NCBI RefSeq assembly: GCF_014642405.1
Contig: NZ_BMIN01000013.1
Location: forward strand, 62,001-126,000
Direction of reading: 5' to 3'
Length of the DNA stretch: 64,000 nucleotides
DNA from: Pontibacillus salipaludis
GTDB lineage: Bacteria; Bacillota; Bacilli; Bacillales; BH030062
Shown: positions 1 to 7,949 of the stretch, piece by piece
How the letters are laid out: every line of letters begins with the position of its first letter
How positions within the stretch are numbered: the stretch's first letter is position 1
Translations under genes and position numbers: made by a program
Notes under the pieces: model-generated
What the model saw: only the letters and a program-made list of their open reading frames with translations
Database searches by the model: none
What the model was told of the DNA's origin: nothing

Positions 1-162
<162 letters not shown>

Positions 163-717
163 CTATTCTTGTTTATAAAGACTGATTGAAATAATGCTTG
201 AATAGGTTTCATGACGAAAGCGTTTAAAAGGACCAAATGAGTCAGGTAAAGATTGTTCGGAAGAATGTTCGCAAACAATGGTTGTCCCCTCATTAACTAC
301 GGAATGCTCAAGCATGGAATCGATAAGCTCCTGATATGAGAATTTATCATATGGAGGATCTAGGAATACAAGATCGAATTGCAACCCTCTTTTTCCTGCT
401 GCTTTTATCGCTCTGTAAGCATCATTCTTATAGACTTCTGCATGCTCTTCTAACTTAAGAGCCTTCAAATTATCATAGATCGTAGCAATCGCTTTTGGAT
501 GCTTATCCACAAAGATTGATTTATCCATACCTCTACTTAATGACTCAATACCAAGACCTCCACTTCCAGCAAATAAGTCAAGGCACACCCCTCCATCAAA
601 GTAAGGGCCAATCATTTGAAATAATGCTTCTTTCACTTTGTCTGTCGTTGGACGAGTCAACCGATGAGGCACTGGTTGAAGCTGTCGTCCTTTATGTTCT
701 CCTGCTATTACGCGCAT
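163..717 (-). CDS. rsmD: 16S rRNA (guanine966-N2)-methyltransferase RsmD
   Basis: Methylates N2 of G966 in 16S rRNA, using SAM, on the assembling 30S subunit. The protein starts MRVIAGEHKGRQL, the normal family start. An upstream in-frame ATG at 762 would add 15 residues, but the ribosome site AAAGGTG sits 8 nt before the ATG at 717, so 184 aa is preferred. Visible motifs are the SAM-binding LDLFAGSGGLGIE (about residues 46-58) and the catalytic DPPY tetrad in VFLDPPYDKF (about residues 117-126). It is followed by coaD after 12 nt. Length and motifs are typical; nothing odd. Confidence 0.95.
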   Translation of the reverse strand: MRVIAGEHKGRQLQPVPHRLTRPTTDKVKEALFQMIGPYFDGGVCLDLFAGSGGLGIESLSRGMDKSIFVDKHPKAIATIYDNLKALKLEEHAEVYKNDAYRAIKAAGKRGLQFDLVFLDPPYDKFSYQELIDSMLEHSVVNEGTTIVCEHSSEQSLPDSFGPFKRFRHETYSSIISISLYKQE

Positions 718-977
718 AGAGTCAACACCTTTCTCTAACCATTTCGTACATAATCCTATCATAAACGTTCACAAAGAGGAAACTCACAGGTTTCCATCAT
801 TTCCGTGAACCTTTCTCCCTACCAGAACTTTGGCACCATATAGCGAAGACTTATTTTTAGATCGTTGATTCACTTCTAAAGAAACATTTCCGATTTGCTA
901 ATTGTCTTCAAAATAACCCACAATTAAATTTAAATAAGCGTGTATAAATGGAATTAAAACCGCTCATACTGTCTAAG

Positions 978-1048
978 GAACGGTTAGGGTTTCTCCTAAC
1001 CGTTCCCGAAGACGGAGAAGACTTACGTTCCCCATAAGTTCTTCCTCC
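978..1048. other. Two adjacent inverted repeats in the rsmD upstream gap
   Basis: The 400-bp gap between rsmD and the next gene has no credible ORF. It holds a perfect 11-bp inverted repeat (arms 978-988 and 995-1005, loop GTTTCT) followed by a weaker one (about 1013-1025 with 1035-1048). Neither has a T-run, so they are not standard intrinsic terminators. They lie just downstream, in the direction of transcription, of the bidirectional terminator at 1095-1133. They could be a leader element of rsmD-coaD or a decayed repeat. I see no promoter I would trust here. Confidence 0.45.
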
Positions 1049-1094
1049 GGTTTCTCCTCTCCCTTTGCCTTTTTGGTTTGATGTGAATTAAATC

Positions 1095-1133
1095 AAAAAA
1101 GGTGCCTGCAGACAGATGTCTGCAGGCTTTTTT
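1095..1133 (-). terminator. Intrinsic terminator (works in both directions)
   Basis: A perfect 11-bp stem (1104-1114 with 1117-1127) has T-runs on both strands. It ends the 473-aa exported protein gene; its right half touches that gene's stop codon. Confidence 0.85.
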
Positions 1134-2553
1134 ATTCTATAATATAAAGACTTTGATCCCCTTCTTGAACACTTATCCCTAATATTTCTTTTATATAGCG
1201 CTCTTTCATATACACATCCTTATTCACTTCGATGAGTACCTCACTAGCTATACCGAAAGATTCTTCGTTTTCAATAAAGGTTTGTTTATTAAGAGAGAAT
1301 CTCCAAGTATCATCTTCCTTTCTTACTATATATACATTTTCACTAGGAATTCCTGTTACTTCCATATTCATTAATGTAGCTAAACCACCCAGAGGATAGA
1401 AACGTTCTCCCTCAATTTTTATCGGCCTCCAGTTAACTTTAACTGGATTATTGTTTAAGAGAATTTCTTTTGTTTCATAAAAGTATAAAGGAACAAAAGA
1501 CTTCCGAAGGGAAATGTTTTCTTGAAAGAATGATGTTTCGAGCCCTTTTACTTTTCCGAGCGTTTGATCTAAGTCAGATGGAATTCGAATTTCGTCTTTT
1601 TCTGATAGAAGCATAAAAAATTTCTCTTTCTCTATTTCTGTTACCTGTTCTGTTAATGCCGTCTTTATCTTCTTACCTTTTTCCGTATCCGAATTTGTGT
1701 TAGCAGAATAAGCAACTAATGAATCTATTAACCATTTCATCTCTTTAGGAACACTAGCTCCTGCAGTAAGCACCAAATGATACCAGGCTTCTTTAAAACT
1801 TTGTTCGTTTAGTGATGAAACATGCATTACACCTCGTTGAGATGAGTTAGACTTACTCCCGACCACCACAACCAAGGACTCTTCAGATAATTGCGCATAT
1901 AGAACTTGTATTTTATTTAAAGTATGTTCAGGTAGACTATTCTTAGAATAGAATGTAATAGGACCTTTTTGTTGTTCTGAATAACCTTCTGCTTCTAGAG
2001 AGTATAGGGGAAAATTAGTTACTTTCTCTTCTTCCCACTGATAAAAATCAATATGGTCTTTCTTAATTTTTGCAACTTCTAACGCAGAGCTTATCCAAAT
2101 CCATTTATCAGGCTGCTTCTCTGTAATAGATACATTCATGTCCATTGGTATAAGGGAACCATTGCTTACTAGCTGAATGAACCAAACACCAGAAATAAAA
2201 CCTTCACCTCTATAAGGAAGTTCATATGTAAAATGAAGCTCTTTATTGGCAGAAACAGTAACTGTAGTAGGGGAGCCTTCTAACAAACAAGTCTTCCCCT
2301 CCTCATACACACATTCTACGCTGCCAATACCTTCTGGAACCCTTACTGTATAAGATCCTTCCTTAACTGCTTCAATAGACTGCTCAACATAAATACGACC
2401 ATCATCATGTATGACTCGTATATTTGCTTTAGGCGAAGGTAGAGATGCGTCAGCCTCTTGACCACCATACGTATACATACTCCACTGGTATAAGACAAGG
2501 AGTGTAAGTAAAAATAATAGTGGGGTTGTGTAAAGTAAAGATTTCCTTATCAT
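1132..2553 (-). CDS. Exported/membrane-anchored 473-aa protein with a C-terminal copper-amine-oxidase-N-like domain; function unknown
   Basis: I do not recognise the gene and know of no counterpart between rsmD and ylbG in B. subtilis. What can be seen: an N-terminal membrane segment (about residues 5-26, LLYTTPLLFLLTLLVLYQW) with no lipobox or clear cleavage site, so probably a signal anchor. Then a beta-rich stretch (to about 150), then a middle part containing FKEAWYHLVL...WLIDSLVAY, which recalls the gluzincin peptidase layout but has no HExxH. The C-terminal 110 residues have two FYPLGGLATLMNMEV / VYMKERYIKEILGISV units, resembling the repeats of the Cu amine oxidase N-terminal-like domain found in Bacillota wall proteins. 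Start ATG at 2553 has GAGGAGTT 8 nt upstream. It is monocistronic, with its own terminator. A cell-surface role is inference. Confidence 0.75.
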   Translation of the reverse strand: MIRKSLLYTTPLLFLLTLLVLYQWSMYTYGGQEADASLPSPKANIRVIHDDGRIYVEQSIEAVKEGSYTVRVPEGIGSVECVYEEGKTCLLEGSPTTVTVSANKELHFTYELPYRGEGFISGVWFIQLVSNGSLIPMDMNVSITEKQPDKWIWISSALEVAKIKKDHIDFYQWEEEKVTNFPLYSLEAEGYSEQQKGPITFYSKNSLPEHTLNKIQVLYAQLSEESLVVVVGSKSNSSQRGVMHVSSLNEQSFKEAWYHLVLTAGASVPKEMKWLIDSLVAYSANTNSDTEKGKKIKTALTEQVTEIEKEKFFMLLSEKDEIRIPSDLDQTLGKVKGLETSFFQENISLRKSFVPLYFYETKEILLNNNPVKVNWRPIKIEGERFYPLGGLATLMNMEVTGIPSENVYIVRKEDDTWRFSLNKQTFIENEESFGIASEVLIEVNKDVYMKERYIKEILGISVQEGDQSLYIIE

Positions 2554-2658
2554 TGTTTGTAACTCCTCAATATTTCAAGCGGTTTACAATAATATCTATC
2601 CAACCTCTTTATTTTTTGCTATTGTATCATAAGAGATTATCAAGAAAGAGGTGGCAAT

Positions 2659-3048
2659 ATGATTCAGCGTTTTATTGAACTAGGTCAAGGATATTCCGAT
2701 TTATACGAATTACTTACAATAAGTAGAAGTATGCCCGAGCGTATACAACATCTGATGGCATTTCACACAACTACAGGTGAAGAGAAGCGCACTTCGCTCG
2801 TTGTTGTAATGAAACCTACAACTCCAGGAGATTTTCAACCCCTTTATATTTGTCGTGAAGGGATTCCATATCCACATGACATCCCTAATAAACGATTCGA
2901 TTTATTCAAAAGTCTAGCTAATGACCTTCAAAAGGACATAATTGAGCTCACGGTTCAGCCTAGTCAAATATTTGGTGAGCGTGAACTATTTTATCAGCAC
3001 CTAATCGGTATACTACGAATGAACCGCTACATTGCTCCTATGAGTTAA
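2659..3048 (+). CDS. Small conserved cytoplasmic protein (DUF7147-like), function unknown
   Basis: A 129-aa soluble protein with no membrane segment. It has the feel of a Bacillaceae family found next to ylbG and often mislabelled 'methylthioribose kinase'. I see no kinase motif (no P-loop, no protein-kinase-like catalytic loop), so that name should not be used. Visible text: IQRFIELGQGYSDLYELLTI at the N-terminus and a Pro-rich central PTTPGDFQPLYICREGIPYP. Start ATG has AGAGGTGG just upstream. It is the only plus-strand gene in this stretch, convergent with ylbG, and both share the terminator at 3054-3090. The family assignment is from memory and moderately sure. Confidence 0.7.
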   Translation: MIQRFIELGQGYSDLYELLTISRSMPERIQHLMAFHTTTGEEKRTSLVVVMKPTTPGDFQPLYICREGIPYPHDIPNKRFDLFKSLANDLQKDIIELTVQPSQIFGERELFYQHLIGILRMNRYIAPMS

Positions 3049-3053
3049 GCATT

Positions 3054-3090
3054 AAAAAGAGCACGGGACCATCATCCCATGCTCTTTTTA
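3054..3090. terminator. Bidirectional terminator between convergent genes
   Basis: A 10-bp stem (3059-3068 with 3075-3084, one G-T wobble) is flanked by A-run and T-run, serving the gene at 2659-3048 and ylbG. Confidence 0.85.
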
Positions 3091-3366
3091 TATACTACCG
3101 TATTTATAATCATACTCTTTTGCTTTATCCGGTTTTGAATTTTCATACTCTGTTCGAATAAAAGGCTTGTAAGAAGGCTCTACCTTCTGGATATAATGAA
3201 GTTTAGAAAGTTTAGTCATAACGTCTTCTATTTCGTCCTGATTGACGTATAAAAGAGCATACTTATGTTTTTTTGATGCATGTACTAAATGACCATAACG
3301 TTTAATTTGGCGGATATTTTTCATATGTTGAAACCATATGACTAATCCTTGTCTCTTCGTAAACAT
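3088..3366 (-). CDS. ylbG: YlbG family protein (DUF2129)
   Basis: A 92-aa cytoplasmic protein of the YlbG/DUF2129 family, function not established. The start MFTKRQGLVIWFQHMKNIRQ and the KRYGHLVHASKKHKYALLYV stretch match the family, which is confined to Bacillales-type Firmicutes. GAGG lies 7 nt before the ATG. In B. subtilis ylbG sits between ylbF and rsmD, as here, though this window has three extra genes around it. The stop codon lies in the shared terminator. Confidence 0.85.
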   Translation of the reverse strand: MFTKRQGLVIWFQHMKNIRQIKRYGHLVHASKKHKYALLYVNQDEIEDVMTKLSKLHYIQKVEPSYKPFIRTEYENSKPDKAKEYDYKYGSI

Positions 3367-3466
3367 AGGGCATCCTCTTTCATAAATGGTTTTAAATTAG
3401 TTTAGCAAATATTGCGAAAAGGTTCAATTACAGAATAACGAACTTTTATAACCAGGGGGAATGGTA

Positions 3467-3787
3467 ATGACAGATGTAGAAACAGCTTGGCATCTATTCA
3501 TGCTGACATTAAATCACGACCCATGCATTCTTACATGTTACAAAAAGACAATAGCAGGAATACCTTTTGTGTATGTAACTTCTTCTACCCTACCCGAAAG
3601 AAAGGTGATTGAAGGAAGCCTTAAAAAGGCAGCGGCTTCTGCTATGAAAGGAAAACGCCTCACCCTCTCTATGAGCTTCGTGAGAGAGCATGAGGCGCTA
3701 TATGTGTATCGGGTCCGTTTCCTTGTTCCTCAGCAAAAAATGTTTTGTTGCGGGAACATGTGCACAGACTGTATTCGATTCCAGTAA
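3467..3787 (+). CDS. 106-aa protein with Cys-rich C-terminal tail, function unknown
   Basis: I do not recognise a family. The start is ATG at 3467 rather than 3461, because AGGGGG ends only one base before the first ATG but 6-7 nt before the second. The body is soluble with an amphipathic basic middle (VIEGSLKKAAASAMKGKR). The last 14 residues are FCCGNMCTDCIRFQ: four Cys in a C-C-x3-C-x2-C pattern, like a metal or Fe-S binding tail. It converges on ylbF with only 6 bp between stop codons and no terminator between them. ylbF also ends in a Cys-rich tail. Co-occurrence with YlbF may be meaningful, but that is inference. Confidence 0.65.
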   Translation: MTDVETAWHLFMLTLNHDPCILTCYKKTIAGIPFVYVTSSTLPERKVIEGSLKKAAASAMKGKRLTLSMSFVREHEALYVYRVRFLVPQQKMFCCGNMCTDCIRFQ

Positions 3788-3793
3788 TAGTGG

Positions 3794-4234
3794 TTAAGAA
3801 CAGCCACAACCGCCGCCACTACCGCAACCACAACCGCCGCCTGTATCTTGAAATACCGCTCCGTCTTTTGGAACTTTAATTTGCGGACTTATGCTTCCGG
3901 CAATGATTTGGCTAAGTTCATCAAGTAACTTCTGTAGCTCACGTTCTGCTACCTTATAAGCGGCTACATAATCATTCATATCCATATCACGCTTTTTCTG
4001 ACGAACCGCCTTCATGATTTGGTTATAATCAGGGTGATATCGGCCGAATCTCTCAACCTCTTCATACTGTGTTTTACTATCTTGAAAAGCACGAATCAGG
4101 CGCTGAGCCTCTCGATCCCGCTCCATATCTTGTTTGGCTTGGAGGTATCTTTCATATACATCTGAACCTGATACCAACTTTCCTAACTGTTCACTTTGAT
4201 CCAGAATTTCAACTGTCTCTGAAGTAGCTAGCAA
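3794..4234 (-). CDS. ylbF: YlbF, subunit of the Y-complex (RNase Y partner)
   Basis: In B. subtilis YlbF, YmcA and YaaT form a complex that works with RNase Y in mRNA maturation and is needed for competence, biofilm and sporulation; the complex carries [4Fe-4S] clusters. The N-terminal part is all helical (about residues 10-120, YlbF/YmcA fold). The tail is Gly/Cys-rich, GGGCGCGSGGGCGCS, with the expected cysteines. Start: the ORF opens at an ATG at 4249, but the ribosome site GGAGGTGAT lies inside that extension and points to the TTG at 4234 (spacing 6), giving 146 aa. It is the last gene of the ylbC-D-E-F run, 67 nt after ylbE. Confidence 0.92.
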   Translation of the reverse strand: MLATSETVEILDQSEQLGKLVSGSDVYERYLQAKQDMERDREAQRLIRAFQDSKTQYEEVERFGRYHPDYNQIMKAVRQKKRDMDMNDYVAAYKVAERELQKLLDELSQIIAGSISPQIKVPKDGAVFQDTGGGCGCGSGGGCGCS

Positions 4235-4301
4235 GTAAATCACCTCCACTTGCTATTTTACCAAATTCTTTTAGAAAAACGAAATATTTATGAACATTTT
4301 T

Positions 4302-4535
4302 TTACTCTTTCATCGCCTGGGCCATTTGCATAAGCATTTGGACCATTTGTAATTGGTTGGTCATTCTCTCCATTTTCTGAGAAGCCGTTTTTCCAAAGAA
4401 GTATTTTGCTTCCTCTTCCATATTTGGCAAAACCCCAGGATCACGTGTGATTTTACGGTACCATTTGGGGTTTTGTCGAATAAAGTTGATTAGATCAGGT
4501 CGATTGTTTAAATATTGATAAACACCTGGTTGCAC
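4302..4535 (-). CDS. ylbE: YlbE-like protein
   Basis: A 77-aa protein of the YlbE family, function unknown. The conserved RPDLINFIRQNPKWYRKITR block is clear, followed by a Met/Gln-rich helical tail. It starts at GTG (4535), 6 nt after AAGGAGG, a ribosome site that overlaps the ylbD stop codon. This indicates translational coupling with ylbD, 11 nt upstream. Confidence 0.85.
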   Translation of the reverse strand: MQPGVYQYLNNRPDLINFIRQNPKWYRKITRDPGVLPNMEEEAKYFFGKTASQKMERMTNQLQMVQMLMQMAQAMKE

Positions 4536-4546
4536 AAGCTTCCTCC

Positions 4547-4975
4547 TTAATCACGCCCAAATCCAAATGGCGATTTTTTAGGTGCGTTTCCTTTAGTCGG
4601 ATTGGTCTTCTTCATCTCCTGGAATTGCCCCACAAGGTTTTGAATGTTTGATATCGCTCCATTTAATTGTTGAATATGACCCTGCACTTTGTTTAAATCT
4701 ACATTCTCAATCATATTCATAAACTGTCCCATCATCTCTTTGTTATTTGTAGAATCTTGATCTTCTTTCCCCTCAGTTTGTTGATCATTAGTTTTTCCTT
4801 GCTCATTTCCCTCGGTAAACTGATTCCAATATGGGTCATCTTCGCCTAATAGTACCCACTTTTCATAGTAAGGTTGCCAACTCTCCCGATGGTCCCGAAC
4901 ATGTTTGATTAACTTTGGGTAACGTTCAGTAAATTCCTTAAACTCCGCAACAGATGGATGTAGGTTTGAACTCAT
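4547..4975 (-). CDS. ylbD: YlbD, putative spore coat protein
   Basis: A 142-aa hydrophilic protein. The N-terminal HPSVAEFKEFTERYPKLIKH and the W-x-P-Y-Y-E-K-W block match YlbD, listed as a putative coat protein in B. subtilis. The middle is a Gln/Asn/Asp/Glu-rich linker, then a helix (NMIENVDLNKVQGHIQQLNG) and a basic Gly-Phe tail (KKSPFGFGRD). Start ATG at 4975 follows GAGGTGG by 6 nt; the upstream GTG at 4990 overlaps that ribosome site and is rejected. It is followed at once by ylbE. A role in the spore is known only by family annotation. Confidence 0.82.
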   Translation of the reverse strand: MSSNLHPSVAEFKEFTERYPKLIKHVRDHRESWQPYYEKWVLLGEDDPYWNQFTEGNEQGKTNDQQTEGKEDQDSTNNKEMMGQFMNMIENVDLNKVQGHIQQLNGAISNIQNLVGQFQEMKKTNPTKGNAPKKSPFGFGRD

Positions 4976-5047
4976 TCTGTACCACCTCACATTAAGATCT
5001 TTCTTTACAAGTAGTATATGAGTGACAGAAGAGTCATGTGCATATGC

Positions 5048-6130
5048 CTAGTAGGGTTGTTCGAGAAAATTTTGAGTATAATAGTATCGATACACCCCTA
5101 CACCAAGGTGTGTGTAGTTTTCATTTAATAAAGCTTCTCTGTGCCCTTTACTATTTAACCATCCCTCTACAACTGCAGGTGCATCTGGGTACTGAGCAGC
5201 TATATTCTCTCCAGCTGATGCATATTGTATCTCACTCTTTCTTAAACGTTCTTCTAGACCGTCTCCATCAAGCGAGATATGGGAAAAATAATTATGGACA
5301 GCCATATCTTTACTATGTCTGAATGCAACCCCTGCCGTTAACTCGTCCCAAACTAACCTTTCTTTATTAAACTGACTTCGAATTTGGTTTGATATTGCAT
5401 GAATTTGTTTCTCCATACCATATTCGATTGCTGGCCAATCGTCATCCATGATAAGCGGGAGTTCAGGCAGACGCCCTGAATAAGAAACGTTGTAAGGACG
5501 ATGTAAAAGTAGAATCTCATTCGTTAACAAACGAACAGATGACAACCTGTTCGTAATGGAATCAAAGTACAACTGCATAACTATAGAGTCATCCAAATTA
5601 ACCAGAGGTCTTTGAATGTAGTCTTCATTAGTTAAAGTAAAAAGAAAAGATCCCTCTCCTGTAACAACTTCCACTTCTTTTTGTAATGACAGAATTTCTT
5701 CAATCTCGTCTCTTGTTTGGCCGATCTTAATAGATCTAAGTTCCATAGAGGGGCCGATCCCGTAAACAGCTACTACTTTGTTTTGATTCATACCAACTTG
5801 GTAATAGTTTTCGCTATTTTCATAAATCCACCACGCATATCCATAAGGGGTCGGGTCCTTTCGATCAGCTTTCCCTAATAAAGATTCTATCTCCCTGGCG
5901 GTCTTGCCAATAAGTTCATTTATGGGCATAGAAGTAAATTGTTCCCTATCTTTAATAGAAGAGTGAGCTGGAACTGCTATGTTTTCTGCTTTATCTTCCT
6001 CATTTTTTTCTTTCATTTCTAAAGTTGGAGCTATGGATTTATGAGGTTCTTCTTTATTTTCGTTCATCCCCATTAGATATAGAACAATGATAAGTGAGAA
6101 AAAGAAACTAATTGTAAAGGTCCTCTTCAA
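5048..6130 (-). CDS. ylbC: YlbC, secreted/anchored CAP (SCP) domain protein
   Basis: A 360-aa surface protein: N-terminal membrane segment (about residues 4-22), a Glu/Lys-rich linker, a CAP-associated N-terminal domain (about 75-215, with GKADRKDPTPYGYAWWIYEN), and a C-terminal CAP/SCP domain (about 240-355). Typical CAP features are AVHNYFSHISLDG, SAGENIA, and GHREALLNENYTHLGVGVY; the two His and Glu positions that line the CAP cavity are present. The ORF opens at 6178, but the ribosome site GGAGGGA points to TTG at 6130 (spacing about 10), which gives an N-terminus starting with KRTFTISFFFSL. It heads the ylbC-D-E-F run; no terminator is visible before ylbD. Confidence 0.88.
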   Translation of the reverse strand: MKRTFTISFFFSLIIVLYLMGMNENKEEPHKSIAPTLEMKEKNEEDKAENIAVPAHSSIKDREQFTSMPINELIGKTAREIESLLGKADRKDPTPYGYAWWIYENSENYYQVGMNQNKVVAVYGIGPSMELRSIKIGQTRDEIEEILSLQKEVEVVTGEGSFLFTLTNEDYIQRPLVNLDDSIVMQLYFDSITNRLSSVRLLTNEILLLHRPYNVSYSGRLPELPLIMDDDWPAIEYGMEKQIHAISNQIRSQFNKERLVWDELTAGVAFRHSKDMAVHNYFSHISLDGDGLEERLRKSEIQYASAGENIAAQYPDAPAVVEGWLNSKGHREALLNENYTHLGVGVYRYYYTQNFLEQPY

Positions 6131-6204
6131 GCTTTCACGCTCCCTCCATACTTGATAGTCTAGTATAATAGCAAACAAGCTAAATTATGATAGAAATCAT
6201 AGAA

Positions 6205-6233
6205 CAAAAAGACCCCTCTAATGGAGGGGTCTA
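6205..6233 (-). terminator. Terminator of ylbB
   Basis: A 9-bp stem (6210-6218 with 6224-6232) is followed by five T on the minus strand. It isolates ylbB from ylbC. Confidence 0.85.
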
Positions 6234-6243
6234 TAGCAACGTA

Positions 6244-6672
6244 TTAATGAAGTTCTGGACGCTCAGAAATTTCTTCTAATGCATGACCAGCTGCTTCATT
6301 AGATTTTTGATCTAATGAAAGGTCTCCAAGAGAAACAATACCTACAAGCTTTCCACCTTCAACTATAGGCAAACGACGAATTTGTTTATCTGCCATTAAG
6401 TCTCCAGCTTCTGTAACCGATGTTTCAGGAGTCACAGAGACCATATGGTCACTCATAACCTTTTTGATTGCGGTCGAACCCGCATGCTTCCCTGCATAGC
6501 CTCTTATGACGAGGTCACGGTCTGTTACCATCCCTAAAAGGTTTTGTTGATTATCACATACAGGAATCGACCCTACATTACGTTCTTTCATTTTAACCGC
6601 AGCCTCATAAAGGGTATCGTCTGATGTGCAACACGCTACATCTGTTGTCATAATATCTCGAACTGATTTCAT
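6244..6672 (-). CDS. ylbB: YlbB, twin CBS-domain protein
   Basis: A 142-aa cytoplasmic protein made of two CBS domains (about residues 1-62 and 70-128), a fold that binds adenine nucleotides and related ligands. Clear repeats are VGSIPVCDNQQNLLGMVTDR and RRLPIVEGGKLVGIVSLGD. There is no attached catalytic domain, so it is presumably a stand-alone sensor; the ligand cannot be told from sequence. GGAGGAG lies 6 nt before the ATG. It is monocistronic. Its upstream side is the divergent gap holding repeat element A. Confidence 0.9.
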   Translation of the reverse strand: MKSVRDIMTTDVACCTSDDTLYEAAVKMKERNVGSIPVCDNQQNLLGMVTDRDLVIRGYAGKHAGSTAIKKVMSDHMVSVTPETSVTEAGDLMADKQIRRLPIVEGGKLVGIVSLGDLSLDQKSNEAAGHALEEISERPELH

Positions 6673-6799
6673 CCAAATCTCCTCCGTTCGTAGTATTCAT
6701 GGATGCCTCAATAATCATCCCACGCTTTAATGTGTCCTAAATAAATGATTTCTTGCACGATAAACGGATGTATTTGATCTTTATCATAAGTTTTTCATT

Positions 6800-7366
6800 A
6801 AAAGGGCACTAATATTGAAGACTCGAAATTGAGAAAGAGTTTCCGTTAGATTTAGTTGAGCGTAAGGTGGCCCTTGAAACCACTCGCTTTCCTGTGTGGT
6901 CTCACCTAGATTTATAAGTGCAGGCGTGGTGTCCAGGACCGTAAGGATTAGACTTGCTCTTCTGCCTACGGGAGGCTCGCAGTTTCCAGGCCCACCTTTT
7001 CCAAATTAGTGTGAACGGAAACAAGCTAGTGAGAAGAACCAAGATTATTTGATGTGATTCCGGGACCGTTAATCTAGTTAACGTAAGGGCTAGCTCGGGG
7101 ACTGCGAGACTCCTGCGGGGTAAGGAGCCTATCTAGTCCCGGAGTGGAGGACCTAGCGAGATAAGTCATCTTTTTTACAAAGGCTAATCGCCTTCTCCAA
7201 AAAGCTGTCTTATCCGTACGGTCCTAGGCACCACTCCTGCACTTTCAAACTAGGGAAGACCCCACAGAGAGCGACAGCGAACGAGGAGGCTTCCCAGCTC
7301 CCCGCAGGAAAGCGAGTTGTCCCCGAGCTAGCCCAACCACTCATCAAACTTAACGGTCCTTTCCAG
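6800..7366. repeat. Composite palindromic repeat, copy A
   Basis: It fills the 800-bp divergent gap between ylbB and ylbA. Two large palindromes: the first, decayed (arms 6864-6880 and 6982-6998, outer type AAGGTGG-CC), the second intact (perfect 15-bp arms 7087-7101 and 7320-7334, type GGGCTAGCTCGGGGA). A base stem GGACCGTT/AACGGTCC (7063-7070, 7352-7359) encloses the second. The second carries a nested 118-bp insert at 7132-7249; the first carries a reversed remnant of that insert near 6917-6952. The left end (GAAGACTCGAAATTGAGA, about 6816-6833) matches the ends of copies B-E. No credible gene inside. Confidence 0.85.
7132..7252 (+). repeat. Nested 118-bp structured insert in repeat copy A
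   Basis: Inserted between gagcCTA and CTAggga of the host palindrome, so flanked by a 3-bp CTA direct repeat (7129-7131, 7250-7252). It has its own closing stem GGAGTGG/CCACTCC (7141-7147, 7231-7237), an inner stem GATAAG/CTTATC (7160-7165, 7209-7214), and an apical AAGGC-TAATC-GCCTT hairpin. It is nearly identical to the insert in copy B, except for changes that keep pairing. Confidence 0.8.
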
Positions 7367-7481
7367 CAAACAAATGAATGTCAACTTACTTTTTATAGGT
7401 AAATAATTGCAAGTTGGGCGACTTTTTTATATGATTAAGTAAGAACACGTTTACATAAAGACATGATGCGAGGTGGAACAC

Positions 7482-7937
7482 ATGAGAATTGAAGGTAAAG
7501 GTATTGAAGGCGCAATCGTGGAACTGAAGAAATTAGACCACTTGATGAAGAAAGCTGGTTTTGTCAGAGGCGGACAATGGGACTACGAACGTGTAACTTA
7601 CGATTATAAAATTAATACGGCAACAAAAGGTGAAACGTATTATCTACGCGTGCAAGGATATGCTCTTGAAGGTGATGTAGACAGGCACGACGCTACTATG
7701 CAGCTGTTAACCCCTCTCTTAGGAAAACACTATTATCCTCACGGTGTAGAATACGGTGACGGAGAAGATTTCCCGGATACGCTTGTAGACAAAAGCAACA
7801 AAGTCCTAGATCGTGTCAAAGACATGATAGACGAATTCCAAAATGAACACTTGCTTGACCGGGCTAAGAAACTAATTGATCAATACCAATTCGACGGTGC
7901 AAAAGAGATGCTCGAAAAATACCAGAAGAATAATTAA
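7482..7937 (+). CDS. ylbA: YlbA, YugN-like family protein
   Basis: A 151-aa cytoplasmic protein of the YugN-like family, function unknown. It starts with MRIEGKGIEGAIVELKKLDH, then the conserved W-D-Y-E-R-V-T-Y-D-Y and YYLRVQGYALEGDVDRHDA blocks. The helical, Lys-rich C-terminus (about residues 105-150) looks like an added helical hairpin. Start ATG at 7482 follows GAGGTGG by 5 nt; the upstream GTG at 7473 lies inside the ribosome site. B. subtilis YlbA belongs to the same family and lies at the same relative place next to the cta cluster. It is convergent with mscL. Confidence 0.82.
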   Translation: MRIEGKGIEGAIVELKKLDHLMKKAGFVRGGQWDYERVTYDYKINTATKGETYYLRVQGYALEGDVDRHDATMQLLTPLLGKHYYPHGVEYGDGEDFPDTLVDKSNKVLDRVKDMIDEFQNEHLLDRAKKLIDQYQFDGAKEMLEKYQKNN

Positions 7938-7949
7938 GGATTCAGACTG

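Noticed and set aside
2659-3048. 'Methylthioribose kinase' label for the small protein beside ylbG
   Set aside because: At 129 aa without any kinase motif, the label must be an annotation artefact.
6800-7366. Could copy A be a CRISPR array or tRNA/rRNA remnant?
   Set aside because: No regular repeat-spacer spacing; no cloverleaf or rRNA core sequence. The signal is inverted, not direct, repetition.
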